This document shows positions 52,481 to 64,000 of a stretch of DNA of 64,000 bases, in pieces; the first letter of the stretch is position 1, and every line of letters begins with the position of its first letter. A model generated the notes under the pieces. The model was not told the origin of the DNA and searched no databases. It saw only the letters and a list, made by a program, of their open reading frames with translations. Made by a program: the position numbers and the translations under genes. The stretch is from Syngnathus acus. Taxonomy: Eukaryota > Chordata > Actinopteri > Syngnathiformes > Syngnathidae. The stretch spans positions 1,671,001-1,735,000 of the forward strand of contig NC_051095.1 of the NCBI RefSeq assembly GCF_901709675.1, read 5' to 3'.

Positions 52481-55400
52481 ATGACTGAAGATTGGGGGGA
52501 CAGATCCACGGCGGAGCTCATGAGCAGGTACCTGCCCAAGGAGATGGGGCACGGCGTTCCCACGGCCGGGTGGCGTATCTGTTTGGCCCACGAGTTCAAG
52601 GAGAAGAGGAAGCCTTTCCAAGCAAAGGACGTGTCCCTGGAGAATATTGTGGAGCACATTGGGCTTGGGATCAGGTATTTTTATCTTAGAATATATCACT
52701 ATAGGTTATCACTAAACAGTGAGTCAGTCCATGATTAATAAATAATGTTGAGGTATTTTTGAATTTTAAATTGTCCACAACTTCAGATTGCAACCTCTCA
52801 ATGATAAATCTCAGAGTTTGGCATTTCCTAATGAAAGAAGACTGATCATTGATTTTTCTTTGTCTATTTTCTGACTTCTTGTGGTCCAAACCAAAAACGG
52901 AACCATTACAATGGGGTAAAAAAAAAAGAAAAAAAAAATTAATTATTCTTTGTTAGCAGGAATGAAATTGCCAATTGCCGTTGTACTCTGGAAAATCAAT
53001 TCATTATCCTCAGCAGCACATGGAACCTACTGTGGCCTGGGCTTTATATCAACACTTAAAGATGTCCCCTCCCCTTCTTCACTTAATGCAATTGGGCTTC
53101 GGTCATGCATGATGTCATCCACGTGCCCTGTAAAATGTACAAGAACCTGCTTCCAAGCCAGCTTAACTGCATGCTGTGTGTAAATTGCAATCTCCAGGAC
53201 AACAGTCGCTTGTCCTACAGGGCGTGGTGGCCTTTGTTGCCACGGCAACACTTGTTAATCATTGCACCGGTGGCAGGTTGTTTGAAGAAAGGAGTCTTTG
53301 GACACTGTGTTCAAGGGAGATCAACAGTGGTCTTAAAAGTTGCCCACCTATCAAGAGTTAACTTTAACAATGTGTTGGTAAACGTGTCCCGATGGGTATT
53401 AAGAAATTGTGTATTGTCTGGCAACTGCAACTTGACTCCGTTTCACCTCTCAGCCGAGCATTTCATGCATCAAGGTGAGATGGGGAAGCTCGAGTCCGAG
53501 TGCTTATGTGGAAACCCAAGTTGTGGTGCATTTGGGCAATATTTTTTATTCTTTGCTTTGAACTGCGAGGAAAAACCTGAGATACTGTAGTAGTCCAATC
53601 AACTCAACAGCAATTGAATCGGATTTATTGCCGCCCCGCAACAAAAATCCTTGCCATTGTCGAGGAACACTCTATATCATAGGTGTCCAACTCAAGGCCC
53701 GGGGGCCCAGATACAGCCCGCCACATCATTATTTGTGGCCCCCATTGAATTTGTGTCATTAGTACCGAATTTTCCGGACTATAAGGCGCACCTAAAAACC
53801 TAAAATTTTCTCAAAAGCCAACAGTGCGCCTTATAGTCCGGTGCGCCTTATATATGGACCAAATTCCTAAATTTAAACTGGCCCGAAGCATTGTGTTATG
53901 AAATCAATCATAAGTGGCCCGCTGAAGACTATGAATCATGAATCAAAATCATTATTTTGTGATTATAAAGTAGTTTGTTGCATCTGAAGTTGAAATAAAA
54001 TGGAGAAGGATTTTATTTGGATTAAAAATCTGACATGATGCATTAATGGTGCGCCTTATAGTCCGGTGCGCCTTATATAAGGACAAAGTTTTAAAATGGG
54101 CCCTTCATTGAAAGTGCGCCTTATAGTCCGGTGCGCCTTATAGTCCGGAAAATACGGTAAAATAACATTGTTTTCACTTTTACAAAAACAAATCAAATGC
54201 CTGCAATTTTATTACCATTCGTTCGATTTGACTAATCTCTCATTTCAAAACGAGCTATTCATCCATTTGTTTTGTAGCCTATACTGTATATAGCAGACGG
54301 CCCTCCGAGGGAAACTAGGACTACAAATGAGTTTGACACCCCTGCTCTATATGGTTTTTGATGGTGTGCCGTTCCATTGTTCTGATGCAGGTATCTAAAA
54401 TGGTGGTACAAAAAGACACAGGTGGAAAAGAAGGCGCCTTTCATCGACATGTTTCGCGCGCTGCCTTTACGGCAGATTTATGGTGGGTTGGTCTCACGTT
54501 GAATTTGCGTTTCATGCGCTTTTCTCTCGTATGCATCGGCTCAACTCCAGTTGTCGGCCCATTCGGCAGGTGCGCCGCTGGGAGGTATCGGGGGAGGTAC
54601 CATCACCAGAGGTTGGAGGGGGGAGTTCTGTCGGTGGCAGCTGACGCCCGGGATGTACCAGTACAAGACCGTCACGGCCAATCAGGTAGTAGACGAGTTC
54701 CCGGAGAAGCTAAGGGACGTAGCAACCCTGCTGGTGGTGAGACAAGGCTCTGGTTTGTCGTCCTCAGTTCACCGTGTGCTTGCGCCGCGACGGGCAGACG
54801 CTTTACCAACAGGTGCTCTGCGTCGAGCGGCCTCCCCGGCTGCAGGGCTGGAACTGGGGCTACTGCGGCGAGTACGCTTACTACCATGCCCTGTACCCCC
54901 GGGCCTGGACCGTCTACCACCTCCCGGGGCAAAATGTCACGCTCACCTGCAGGCAGGTCTCGCCCGTCATTCCTCACGACTACCAGGTGAGCCGAACAGG
55001 CTGAAAGATCTTGTCGCCATTGCAAGACTAACTTTGGGCCGTGATGTTTACAAACATACACTACCGTTCAAAAGTTTGGGGTCACAAAATTGTTTGGGTG
55101 ACCCCAAACTTTTGAACGGTAGTGTATATATTTATTTAGATAATTATTTATAGATTATATATATAATCTTCTGTGTAAAAAATCTTATAATATATATGTA
55201 TACTTATATTCATAGATTATATATAATCTTATACAAATATAAGATATAATTTATAATATTTAATTCATAATATTTTATTATAATAATATTTACACTACCG
55301 TTCAAAAGTTTGGGGTCACCCAAACAATTTTGTGACCCCAAACCTTTGAACGGTAGTGTAACTGAATAAGTCGAGATCATGTAAAAATACACAATTACGC

Positions 55401-57013
55401 GTAAATAGGGTATTTAACGATTCTTTCCCCCCCATCAAAAGTGTGTAGTCGTGTACATGAACTTTGTGCAGTAGTGTAAGTTCTCTAAGTGTCAGACTAT
55501 GTGTAATTTGTCTCCTCCATATTTGTGTTTGAACAAAAAAAAAAAAAAAAACAACCCAGTTTTGACAAAATTGCATTGTTTGTCTGAAGTCACAAAACGA
55601 TAAATGGTTAAGTCGGAATTGTTTACCCACCGCTGAGCGTCTGCTTTGTGACAGGACTCCTGCCTGCCGGTGGTCGTGTTCATCTGGGACGTGGAGAACA
55701 AGAATGACTACGCTCTGGATGTCACCATCATGTTCACGATGCTCAACGGCTCCGGGCACAAGGACGACAAAGGCGGGGGCCACTGGAATGAACCTTTTCA
55801 TCTCCCAAAACAGGGCGAGGCCGTGTCGGGAGTCTTGCTACATCACTGCACATCAGTGAACCCTTACACCTTATGCATCGCTGCTCCGGAGCAGGTTGGA
55901 CATTTTTCGGAAGTGGATTTTTTTCTTTCTTTTTTTTTTGCTGGTGGCAATTTGACATCATCGTCTTTTGATTTTCAGCCCAACGGGGAAGTCAGCCATC
56001 AGACCGCGTTCAGTCCAAAGGGAACCTGCAGCGACCTGTGGAGCGATCTGATGGCCGACGGACGGCTGGAATCTCCCACGGGTTAGCGTCGATCAGTGAG
56101 AGCGTCGCTCTTTTAAATGGAGCCTCAGCAACCCAAAGATGCGTCCTCTCCACAGGCTCCAGCCCGCCGACGGCCCAAGGAGAGAAGGTGGCGGCGGCGT
56201 TGGCGGCGAGCTGCTCCGTGTCGCCGCGGGGCCGCAACACGCTGGAGTTCTGCCTGGCGTGGGACATGCCTGTCATCACCTTTGGCGCTCGCGAGCGGCA
56301 ACACCACAGGTAAAAAAGGGAAGGGCACCAATAATGTACTTCGAAACCATGTTGGTCCAAAGTAAGTCCAAAAAGAAACTAACCCGACTATTCATTCAAC
56401 ACCAAACGTCGGGTCAAATGAATAACCCACAAAAAGTGTACTTAATACCCCAAATTGGGTTCTTTTGTATACACAGAAAAAAACTACTTAAAATTGGGTC
56501 ATCTGTACAAATCAAGACAAAATTGATTCAGTAAGGGACAGACACAACTTTTGGGGTTGCTTACTTCTCCAACAATTGGGTCCTTTTGTGGATTATATTG
56601 TATTACATTTTATATATTATATTACATTTTATGTATTATATATATATATATATATACATATATTATATATATACATATATATATATACATATATAATATA
56701 CATATATATTATATATACACTACCGTTCAAAAGTTTGGGGTCACAAAATTGTTTGGGTGACCCCAAACTTTTGAACGGTAGTGTATATATTTATTTAGAT
56801 AATTATTTATAGATTATATATATAATCTTCTGTGTAAAAAATCTTATAATATATATGTATACTTATATTCATAGATTATATATAATCTTATACAAATATA
56901 AGATATAATTTATAATATTTAATTCATAATATTTATTATAATAATATTTACACTACCGTTCAAAAGTTTGGGGTCACCCAAACAATTTTGTGACCCCAAA
57001 CTTTTGAACGGTA

Positions 57014-57078
<65 letters not shown>

Positions 57079-57090
57079 CTCGCTCTCTCG

Positions 57091-57152
<62 letters not shown>

Positions 57153-60100
57153 CAAAGTTTTTGGGCTCCCAAAATAACCCGAAACGTTTTCTCCGGAGTT
57201 ATTTTCAATGCACTTGTTTTCTAGAGTGGATGCCATGGCAAAAGTAGTATTACTATACTCACATTTTGTTAATTCAAAGAACAGGGTAATGACGTTTATA
57301 TCCAATTTGGGTCATTTTTGACGACTGATTTTACAGTTAAAAACTAAAAAAAAAAAAAACAGCGCATCATTCTGCATGTTCCCACGTTAGCAAGACATTT
57401 GTCTGCACTTTCAGGCGATACACCCGTTATTTCGGGAGCAAAGGGGACGCGGCGCCCTCACTCAGTCATTACGCCCTGACACACTACAAAGCGTGGGAGA
57501 AGAAGATTGAGGAGTGGCAAGCGGACGTACTGCAGGACAGGTGCTTGGCGCGGCCTTGCCCTCCGCCGTCATTTGGCGAGCGAGCGTCTCGTTTGTACCG
57601 AGAAAATGGCGCCAGCGAAGACGTGTTCACGTACGTTCCATCTCTAGTTCGCTTCCCGCCTGGTACAAGTCTGCTCTGTTCAACGAGCTGTACTTTGTGA
57701 CCGACGGTGGGACGGTGTGGACGGAACTGCCGGAGGACGCCGACGTCAGTGGCGGTGTTCGCAGCGAAGACGGCGGCCTGCCCGCTCAGCCGCCCGTCGT
57801 CAAAGAGTATGGCCGCTTCGCCTACCTTGAAGGTCAGCGGGGAGCAATTTCCCGAAGCCGCTTTGCGCTCGGCGGGTCGCCTCACGCTCGCTTTTTTTTT
57901 TGTCACTCAGGTCAAGAATACCGAATGTACAACACGTATGATGTGCACTTCTACGCTTCTTTTGCTCTCATCATGCTGTGGCCCAAACTCGCCTTGAGTG
58001 TGCAGTACGATATTGGTACGATTTTAGTTTCTTCTCGTCTGGTGCGAGGCGGCGAGGCTAAGATTGCAGCCGCTTGACTAACTCCCGTCTCCTTTTAGCC
58101 GGCAGTGTGGTGCAGCAGGATTTAACGCAGAGGTTGCATCTGATGAGCGGCCGGAGCGCTGCGGTCAAGGCCAAAAACGTGGTGCCTCACGACATTGGAG
58201 ATCCAGGTAGAATAATGACACCCTTCAAATGTATATGCTACTTTAAACGTTACAAACTTAACAAATGTAGTCTACTGGATGGGGAAGAAAAAAAAAAAAT
58301 CCACTTGAAAAGCAGCTACGCTTCGAGGGAGCCCGCGTTGTGCCCGGAAGAGCTTAACCCCACGCCGGCGCTGCTGCGTCTTGTTTTGTAGACGATGAGC
58401 CGTGGCAAAGGGTCAACGCCTATCTCATTCACGACACAGCCCACTGGAAGGACTTGAACCTGAAGTTTGTCCTGCAGGTCTACAGGGACTATCATCTCAC
58501 CCAGGACCAGCAGTACCTGCAGGACATGTGGCCCATCTGCCAGGTATGGCTGCCCTTACTTTCTTTACTCTCTTAAGATTACCCCCCCCCCCCCCCCCCC
58601 CTGAGATTTGATGAGCGCTCATTCTGCTAGGCAGTGATGGAGTCAGAGTTGAAGTTTGACCTGGATGGAGACGGCCTGATCGAGAACTCTGGCTTTGCTG
58701 ATCAGACTTATGACGGCTGGACAGTTACTGGACCAAGGTCAGAGGAGACAAAGCCTGTTTGTCAGTCCCAGTAGAAGTTTAACGTAAAAGTCACACCTCA
58801 CAAAAAAAAAAAAAAAAAGGTCTTTTATGTCACTTTATATCAAATTTCATCACGCAAAAAGTCAGACCGCTTAAAGACACGCGAGACAAGGTCAGCACAT
58901 TCTTTGGCTTAGCTGGGAGGAGGGATGAAGGGAAGGAAATCACGATAGGAAAAGCACGACTCGTGTCGAAACAGGAAATTGGGCTTTTTCCAGCTTGGAC
59001 CGACATTCCGAGCGTAGTCTTGGTTCCTGATTGCGTCAACGTCCCCCTGCTGTGTTGCAGCGCGTACTGCGGCGGGCTGTGGCTGGCCTCGTTGTGCGTC
59101 ATGTGCAAAATGGCCACACTGCTCGACAACCAAGAGGCCCGGCAGCGCTACAGAGACATCTTGGACAGAGGCAGCGTCGCTTTTGAGAAACTATTGTGGA
59201 ACGGTAAGACCCAAAATTCCTGGGGGCTTGGAATCAATCCCTGATGGATGCCCGCCCTAATAATTTGTCAATATTAGTAACTTGGACAGCCCAAACTGTC
59301 ATCGTACAGCAAAGGACAACTTCGAGAATCCCTAAATCGTTTGTGCTTTTAGGCAAGTACTACAACTACGACAGCAGCGGGCGGGACCTTTCGAACAGCA
59401 TCATGTCTGACCAGTGTGCCGGCCAATGGTTCCTGCGAGCGTCCGGGCTTGGCGAAGGAGACTCCCAGGTAACTAACACGCTGCAAGATGTCGGGGCAGA
59501 ACGTTTTCACTTCCTCTCTCCATCCAGGTCTTCCCCAAGGAAAACATCCGGGCTGCGCTCCGGTCCATTTTTGACTTGAACGTGATGAGCTTCAGCGGCG
59601 GCCAGATGGGCGCCGTGAACGGCATGCGGCCCGAGGGCGTGCCCGACCGCTCCAGCGTCCAGTCGGACGAGGTTTGGATCGGTGTGGTTTACGGACTGGC
59701 CGCCACCATGATCCATGAGGTAAACGTAGTAGCAACTCTTAAAACGTTTTACGCGTCACGGTTTAACGCTGCAGTTCAGTGTGCAGGAACAAGCCGCACC
59801 TTTTTTTTTAGTTTTTCCTTGCCCTTTTGGGAGCTTAAGATCAGGGGATGCTTTGAGAATAATTGTCAATTTTTGTCTATGTGAAGCCCTTTGAGACTGC
59901 TTGTGATTTAGGGCTATACAAATAGACTTGACTTGACTTGACTTGACTTGACTTGACTTGACTTGACTTGACTTGAGCAAGACTTTCACTACGACTACAA
60001 TATTAGACATTTTTTGAAAGTACATCCGGCTCTAAGTATTGTTAGAATATTCCTCTGGGGCCTGTACCCATTATGTTCTAATATTCGTTGGCTAAAAGAT

Positions 60101-60454
60101 TGTAAAGTCGCATCGGTGCGCTTCGTTAGCATGTCAACGTCAAGTTAGCATTAAGCTAGCAGTGTAAAAACAAGGTAGGAGACATTCGTTAACCTATTTT
60201 GAAATGTTTTTTTTTTTCTTTTGCCCTCTCAGGGCATGTTGGCGGAAGGTATGCGCACGGCCGAGGGTTGCTATCGCACGGTGTGGGAAAGGCTGGGCAT
60301 GGCCTTCCAAACGCCCGAAGCCTACTGCGAGAAGGCCATCTACCGCTCGCTGGCCTATATGAGGCCTCTCAGCATCTGGGCCATGCAGCTGGCTCTGAAC
60401 CGTTCGCGCGACGAGCGCCGGCACGCGGGGATGGGAGAAGGTGCGAGTCAATAA
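52481..60454 (+). CDS. gba2: Non-lysosomal glucosylceramidase (GBA2), GH116 family
   Basis: GBA2 cleaves glucosylceramide to glucose and ceramide on cytosolic faces of ER and Golgi membranes. Exons are 52481-52674, 54391-54482, 54570-54685, 54768-54986, 55655-55894, 55979-56081, 56156-56309, 57415-57540, 57648-57832, 57911-58015, 58099-58206, 58392-58543, 58631-58737, 59061-59203, 59353-59468, 59528-59719 and 60233-60454, giving 857 codons plus stop (human 927, which has a longer N-terminus). The N-terminal domain has [20 protein letters not shown]. The catalytic domain has [17 protein letters not shown], whose Glu is the family nucleophile, and [10 protein letters not shown], whose Asp is the acid/base. 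SYWAMQ-type end residues read [12 protein letters not shown]. The chosen stop (60452-60454) lies in a last exon that also contains a possible donor (GAAG before GTGCGAGT) and a later acceptor at 60510, which would end the protein GCG instead. Introns hold four MITE or hAT insertions. Confidence 0.97.
53678..54344 (+). mobile_element. hAT-like non-autonomous element with 8-bp target duplication
   Basis: Left end CATAGGTGTCCAACTCAAGG and right end GAGTTTGACACCCCTG are inverted repeats. The 8 bases CTCTATAT occur directly before (53670-53677) and after (54345-54352). An 8-bp duplication is the hAT signature. A TA-flanked MITE is nested inside at 53765-54157. It lies in gba2 intron 1. Confidence 0.88.
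53765..54157. mobile_element. MITE with TTTTCCGGACTATAAGGCGC ends, nested in the hAT element
   Basis: Left CCGAATTTTCCGGACTATAA and right TTATAGTCCGGAAAATACGG are inverted, TA on both sides. The core unit GCGCCTTATAGTCCGG is repeated at least four times inside, in both the middle and the right end. Confidence 0.85.
55059..55358. mobile_element. Palindrome-ended MITE, copy 2
   Basis: Same plan as copy 1: 66-bp palindromes at 55059-55124 and 55293-55358 around 168 bp of AT-rich DNA, TA outside. The AT-rich core is the reverse complement of copy 1. In the second palindrome one base breaks the symmetry (AACCTTTGAA). It lies in the gba2 intron between exons 4 and 5. Confidence 0.88.
56718..57016. 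mobile_element. Palindrome-ended MITE, copy 3
   Basis: Palindromes at 56718-56783 and 56951-57016, core one base shorter than in copy 2 and otherwise apparently identical. It lies in the gba2 intron between exons 7 and 8 in the same orientation as copy 2, between TA-rich microsatellites. Confidence 0.88.
57017..57150. repeat. TG/TA then CT microsatellite
   Basis: A TG start, about 55 bp of TA, then about 70 bp of CT directly after MITE copy 3. Intronic in gba2. Confidence 0.93.
59837..59976 (+). mobile_element. LINE 3' tail with TTGAC repeats
   Basis: GTGAAGCCCTTTGAGACTGC and GTGATTTAGGGCTATACAAA are followed by about nine CTTGA units. This is the form of a 5'-truncated fish non-LTR element. 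It lies in the last gba2 intron. Confidence 0.65.
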
Positions 60455-62435
60455 ACTCCGCCGCGGCCCCTTCCCAAATCCCAACTCGGATCCGCTCGGT
60501 TTGTTCGCAGGCTGTGGATGACAGCGTGACTTGAATTCTGCTTTTCTTCTGTCTTTACAATGTGTGTACAAGTTGTGACAACCCCTTGTCAATTTGCACA
60601 TGTCTTCTTACAGGTGCTTTTGAATGGTGCATTCAAATCACCTGTATAGTTATTTGAATGCTGTCCTCATTCATATCCAATGAGAGGCATGTTTTCTCCT
60701 TTATATATTGCACACTAGACAATATTAAAATTGAAAATTTGACCGATGACAATCATCCCTACTAAGTCACTAGCAATACAGAATACTTTTGTTTTTGTCT
60801 TCACAGGCAATGGGGTCAGTTGAAGTTTTGTTGTTGTAATACAAGCAGGTGGGCAGCAGAGGGCGACGAGTGATCTGAACCTTGCGTCGTGATTCACAGT
60901 CACCCCTCCTAAAAATACAGGACTAATTTCCAAGTACCAACATTAAAAAGCAGGACCAAATGTTTATGATAAATACGGCAGTAACAATGTAATATATATA
61001 GAAATAAAAACACCATTTAAATTCAATATGTATTGCCCTTACCTTCAATAAAATTGGTACCTAAGTTAATATTGGAAAAGAAACAGTTCTAAACGATTAC
61101 AACTGAACTGTAAACAAAGGTGCTGTATTAAAGACAATGTTTCAGCCTCTGTGATGTTATTGACAGGTTGAAATTTTCAGATTTTTTTTTTTTTTTCTGC
61201 ATACAACGGAGGCACCAAGTAGAGACAACGAGGCAGCTGATGTGTCCTTTCCCATCTTTTATTGCTTCTGGGCACGTTTTACACAAACACACACACAATG
61301 TCACTAAATTAGATAACAGAGGGTAATTATCCATTCATTATTCAGTTTGTCACATGCATGATGCAAACAACTCCAGTAACTAAAAAAGGGCTGTTGGTTG
61401 GTCAGGATCTCTCCCATTCATTGCAAACAAGCCACACGCACACTTTATTTCCTTTCTTTTGTTTTTAATTCCATCATTCCACATCCTGTCATTGTGAATA
61501 TTCTGCATCGCATACACCCTCTTTATTTTTTCTTTCAATGAGCTTACACATCTAAATGCAGCCCTTTTTTTTTTTAATAAGTTGGAGACTGTTGCTAAGT
61601 AACGCGCCAGCTATCAATGTCTCACGGTTTCACGTGTGGATGAAACGTTAACTGCCTCAAATAAAATGTTATATCTCCCAAAAGCATGTAGTTTGTCAAT
61701 AATAAAAGTGAGTGGAGAAAGTGGAATAAATGTCAATATGATAAAACGATTTGGCCCTGTGAAGCTGGAATTATAAGGAAGAGAAAAGCAAGTCTGAGCT
61801 GGAGGAAAGTAAGGGAAAAAAGAGCAAAAATAAACCTGTAGACGAAATAACTTTTTTTCTTTTAACATGTACCCACTTGAGGTGAAAGAAAAAAGAATTA
61901 GAAAAATGTTTCAGTTTTGATGGGACAATGGCTTTCCGCGTATGTGTGTGAATAGTATTTTAGAATAGAATGCCCTTTATTGTCATTTTACAATGCAATT
62001 GTACAACGAAATTGGAGAGCTTCTCCCTTTCCAGTACAGTGAGAAAAAGAAATACCCAAAATAACCATTACGAAAATTAAGAAGTATAAAGGGACCGTAA
62101 TGAATAAAAGTGAAGGAATCTTATTTACAGTACGTATATAAATATGGCTATTTTGGAGGAAGAGATGTGCACTTATAACATTGAAGCAATGGCGCTTTTA
62201 TTTGTGCAGCAATAACAAATGTATTCATACTAAAAAAAAAAAAAAAAAATGGACAAACCCACTGGGTCACACACTCAAACTGAGCTTTTATGATCGAATT
62301 GGCTTCCCACCGAAACGAATCGTTTCAATTCAAAATGTACCGCCCGCCCTTGAATCCGTATTGACTTGTGTTTGATTGGCAAGGTGCCCACTCGTAAATT
62401 GCCTTCTTCTGGCCTATCCAATATTTAAGGTAGAG
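60455..62435. other. gba2 3'UTR and downstream intergenic DNA
   Basis: An AATAAA overlaps the gba2 stop codon (60450-60455) and another lies at 61047-61052; the second is the more plausible poly-A signal. A LINE-like fragment in reverse orientation (AATGCCCTTTATTGTCATTT) sits near 61968-62040. No exon recognised. Confidence 0.45.
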
Positions 62436-62674
62436 CACAAGTGTCCAACTCCGGTCCTCGAGGGCCACCATCCAGCAGAGCGTGCTGATGATCGGATCAT
62501 TTTTTTAAATCAGGTGCGTTGGAGAAGGGAGCAATCTAAAACAGTGGTCTGAAACCCCGGTTCTCGACGAGCTCATCAGCAGACAATGATCTTGAGCCTT
62601 TGAACCAGGTGTATTAGAAGAAGGCAACTTCTAAAACATGCCGGAAAGCAGCCCTCGAGGGCCGGAGTTGTGAG
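62436..62674. mobile_element. hAT-like MITE with GTCCAACTCCGGTCCTCGAG ends
   Basis: Left end CACAAGTGTCCAACTCCGGT and right end GGGCCGGAGTTGTGAG are imperfect inverted repeats around CCTCGAGGGCC. About 240 bp, non-coding. I could not see a clear target duplication. Confidence 0.6.
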
Positions 62675-62689
62675 ATCGAGGAATGGGGT

Positions 62690-64000
62690 ACAGTCGCCGA
62701 TTGGCTTCGCGGAAGGAGCCGAGGAAAGCCGAACTCACTCCCTCCCTCCCTCCCTCCCTCTCCCTCCCTCCCTTCCCGGTTGTCTCTCGGTGGTGCAAGC
62801 AGCCATGTTGCCGCGAGCTTGTTCCGGTATGACCGCTTAGACCGCATTCGGACGCAGCTCGTCTTTCCCAGCCCCAAACCCTGGAAGTCGCTGTCCCATC
62901 GATCATGGATCGTACAACCTGATTCCGAACCTCCGGGCGGCCAAGCTACCGGTGGATTGTCATCGTCATCGGGTACGAGGATCTTGCTTGGGTTTATATC
63001 GGCCATACCGCAGTGCAGTGCAATTTTGATGAACGACCTTATTTTTCTTATGAAAGCCAGAGACGACAGGACGCCGCTGGCTTTCGCGGATTTCGGACTT
63101 TGGTGGCTCGCTTGTGTGGTACCAGCCTCCTCTTCCTCCTCCTCCTCCTCTTCCTCCTCCTCCGCCGCTTGTGGCCGCTGAAGCGCTAGCGTAGCGGCGA
63201 GCGAACTAGCCCAGTTAGCTCCGCCTTGAAAGGAAAGTCGGGCTAGCTCGATGGCTAAAAAAAAAAAAAAAAAAGAAAGAAGGGAAAACAGAAAGCAGAC
63301 GAAAACCAAACCCTCAACTGGGCCATGTTAGCGTTTCACCACGCTGGAGTTTTTCTTCTTTGGATACTCCACTCTGGAAATCTCACCGGGGACGATTGTT
63401 TCGTGTGAGTTGGCAAGGTCGGGACGGGGACCTCGCCGGGAATAACTTTGGCCTGGAAGTTTTTTTTCTTTCTTTCAACCATTATTTTTTTCCCCCCTGA
63501 AACCTCTGACGGAACTATTTTACGAAAAACAAAACGATAAAAACACAAGACCCGTGATAAATATTTTTTTCACGGAAACACACCGGCCGTTTGTCGTCTC
63601 TTCGTTCGGCGGCGTACTGGCTTTAGCATGCTAGCCACCTAGTTGGACCTTCTTTTGAAAACAGCCCCATCAGCCAGCTTTTTATTGCTTCGTCGCCAGT
63701 GACTCTTTTGAAGAGTAACATTAAACACGACTCATCAGAGTGGCATTGTTATTTTTGGTGCCCCCAAAACATGGGACGTGCAGTTGAGCTAGCGAGCTAA
63801 CTGCTAGCCGCCGATGTGGGATCCAACTTGTTGATTCACGGGCTATCTGACGTGTTGCTAGCGGGCTAGCACTGGGGCTCTTTTTTTACTTCGTCCCCAC
63901 ACCGAGCTTAAATGTACTGAAGAGTCGCTTTTGGGTCACTGCGCCTCTGCGCCTTTTTGCAGCAACATCATCAACCCACTTCAAGTCAAGCCAAAATGTC
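62690..64000 (+). promoter_or_regulatory. GC-rich promoter and 5'UTR-like region of a gene beyond the right edge
   Basis: High GC with CTCC (62738-62775) and TCC (about 63128-63160) arrays and many GCTAGC-type hexamers. At the right edge a pyrimidine tract and TTTTTGCAG precede CAACATC (63961), consistent with an acceptor. An ATG at 63996-63998 in context GCCAAAATGTC may open the coding region two bases before the window ends. The gene cannot be identified. Confidence 0.4.

Noticed and set aside
62614-63309. 231-codon minus-strand frame in the right-edge GC-rich region
   Set aside because: Driven by Glu and Gly runs from TCC and CTCC arrays; no domain, and the region looks like a plus-strand promoter and 5'UTR.

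Overview
The window is vertebrate nuclear DNA, most likely from a compact-genome percomorph teleost. The evidence is GT-AG introns that are often only 65 to 100 bp, orthologues of four vertebrate genes, and several fish-type repeats (tRNA-derived SINEs, hAT and TA-target MITEs, LINE 3' tails). I cannot fix the species from the sequence.

Layout: (1) 1-2191, minus strand: the 5' part of a secreted or surface immunoglobulin-superfamily gene I cannot name, with a GGCT tetranucleotide array just upstream of its ATG. (2) 4080-14040, minus: stim2, the ER calcium sensor, complete in 11 coding exons (698 aa). (3) 16173-25101, minus: pik3c3/Vps34, the class III PI3-kinase, complete in 23 coding exons (875 aa). 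(4) 27676-43641, minus: a 56-exon gene for a predicted secreted protein of about 2171 aa with twelve C-type lectin-like domains (CTLDs), a SUEL/rhamnose-binding lectin domain, an F5/8 type C (discoidin) domain and an LCCL domain. (5) 48544-51147, minus: rgp1. (6) 52481-60454, plus: gba2, head-to-head with rgp1 as in mammals. (7) 62690-64000: a GC-rich promoter and 5'UTR-like stretch, apparently of a plus-strand gene that continues beyond the window.

The four named genes encode general cell machinery: store-operated calcium entry (stim2), PI3P production for autophagy and endosomes (pik3c3), the Ric1-Rgp1 exchange factor for Rab6 (rgp1) and non-lysosomal glucosylceramide hydrolysis (gba2). They show no operon-like functional link.

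The most interesting locus is the lectin gene. Its N-terminal 11 CTLDs arose by tandem copying of a three-CTLD cassette (A-B-C). Every cassette module starts and ends in phase 1, so whole modules can be added or lost without breaking the frame. The first cassette lacks C. The last two cassettes are nearly identical in places. I read all 56 exons: splice phases agree at every junction and the coding length is a multiple of three. I see no transmembrane segment, no CysR or FN2 domain, and no EPN or QPD sugar-binding tripeptide. This separates it from the mannose-receptor family and makes it the best candidate for an undescribed system here.
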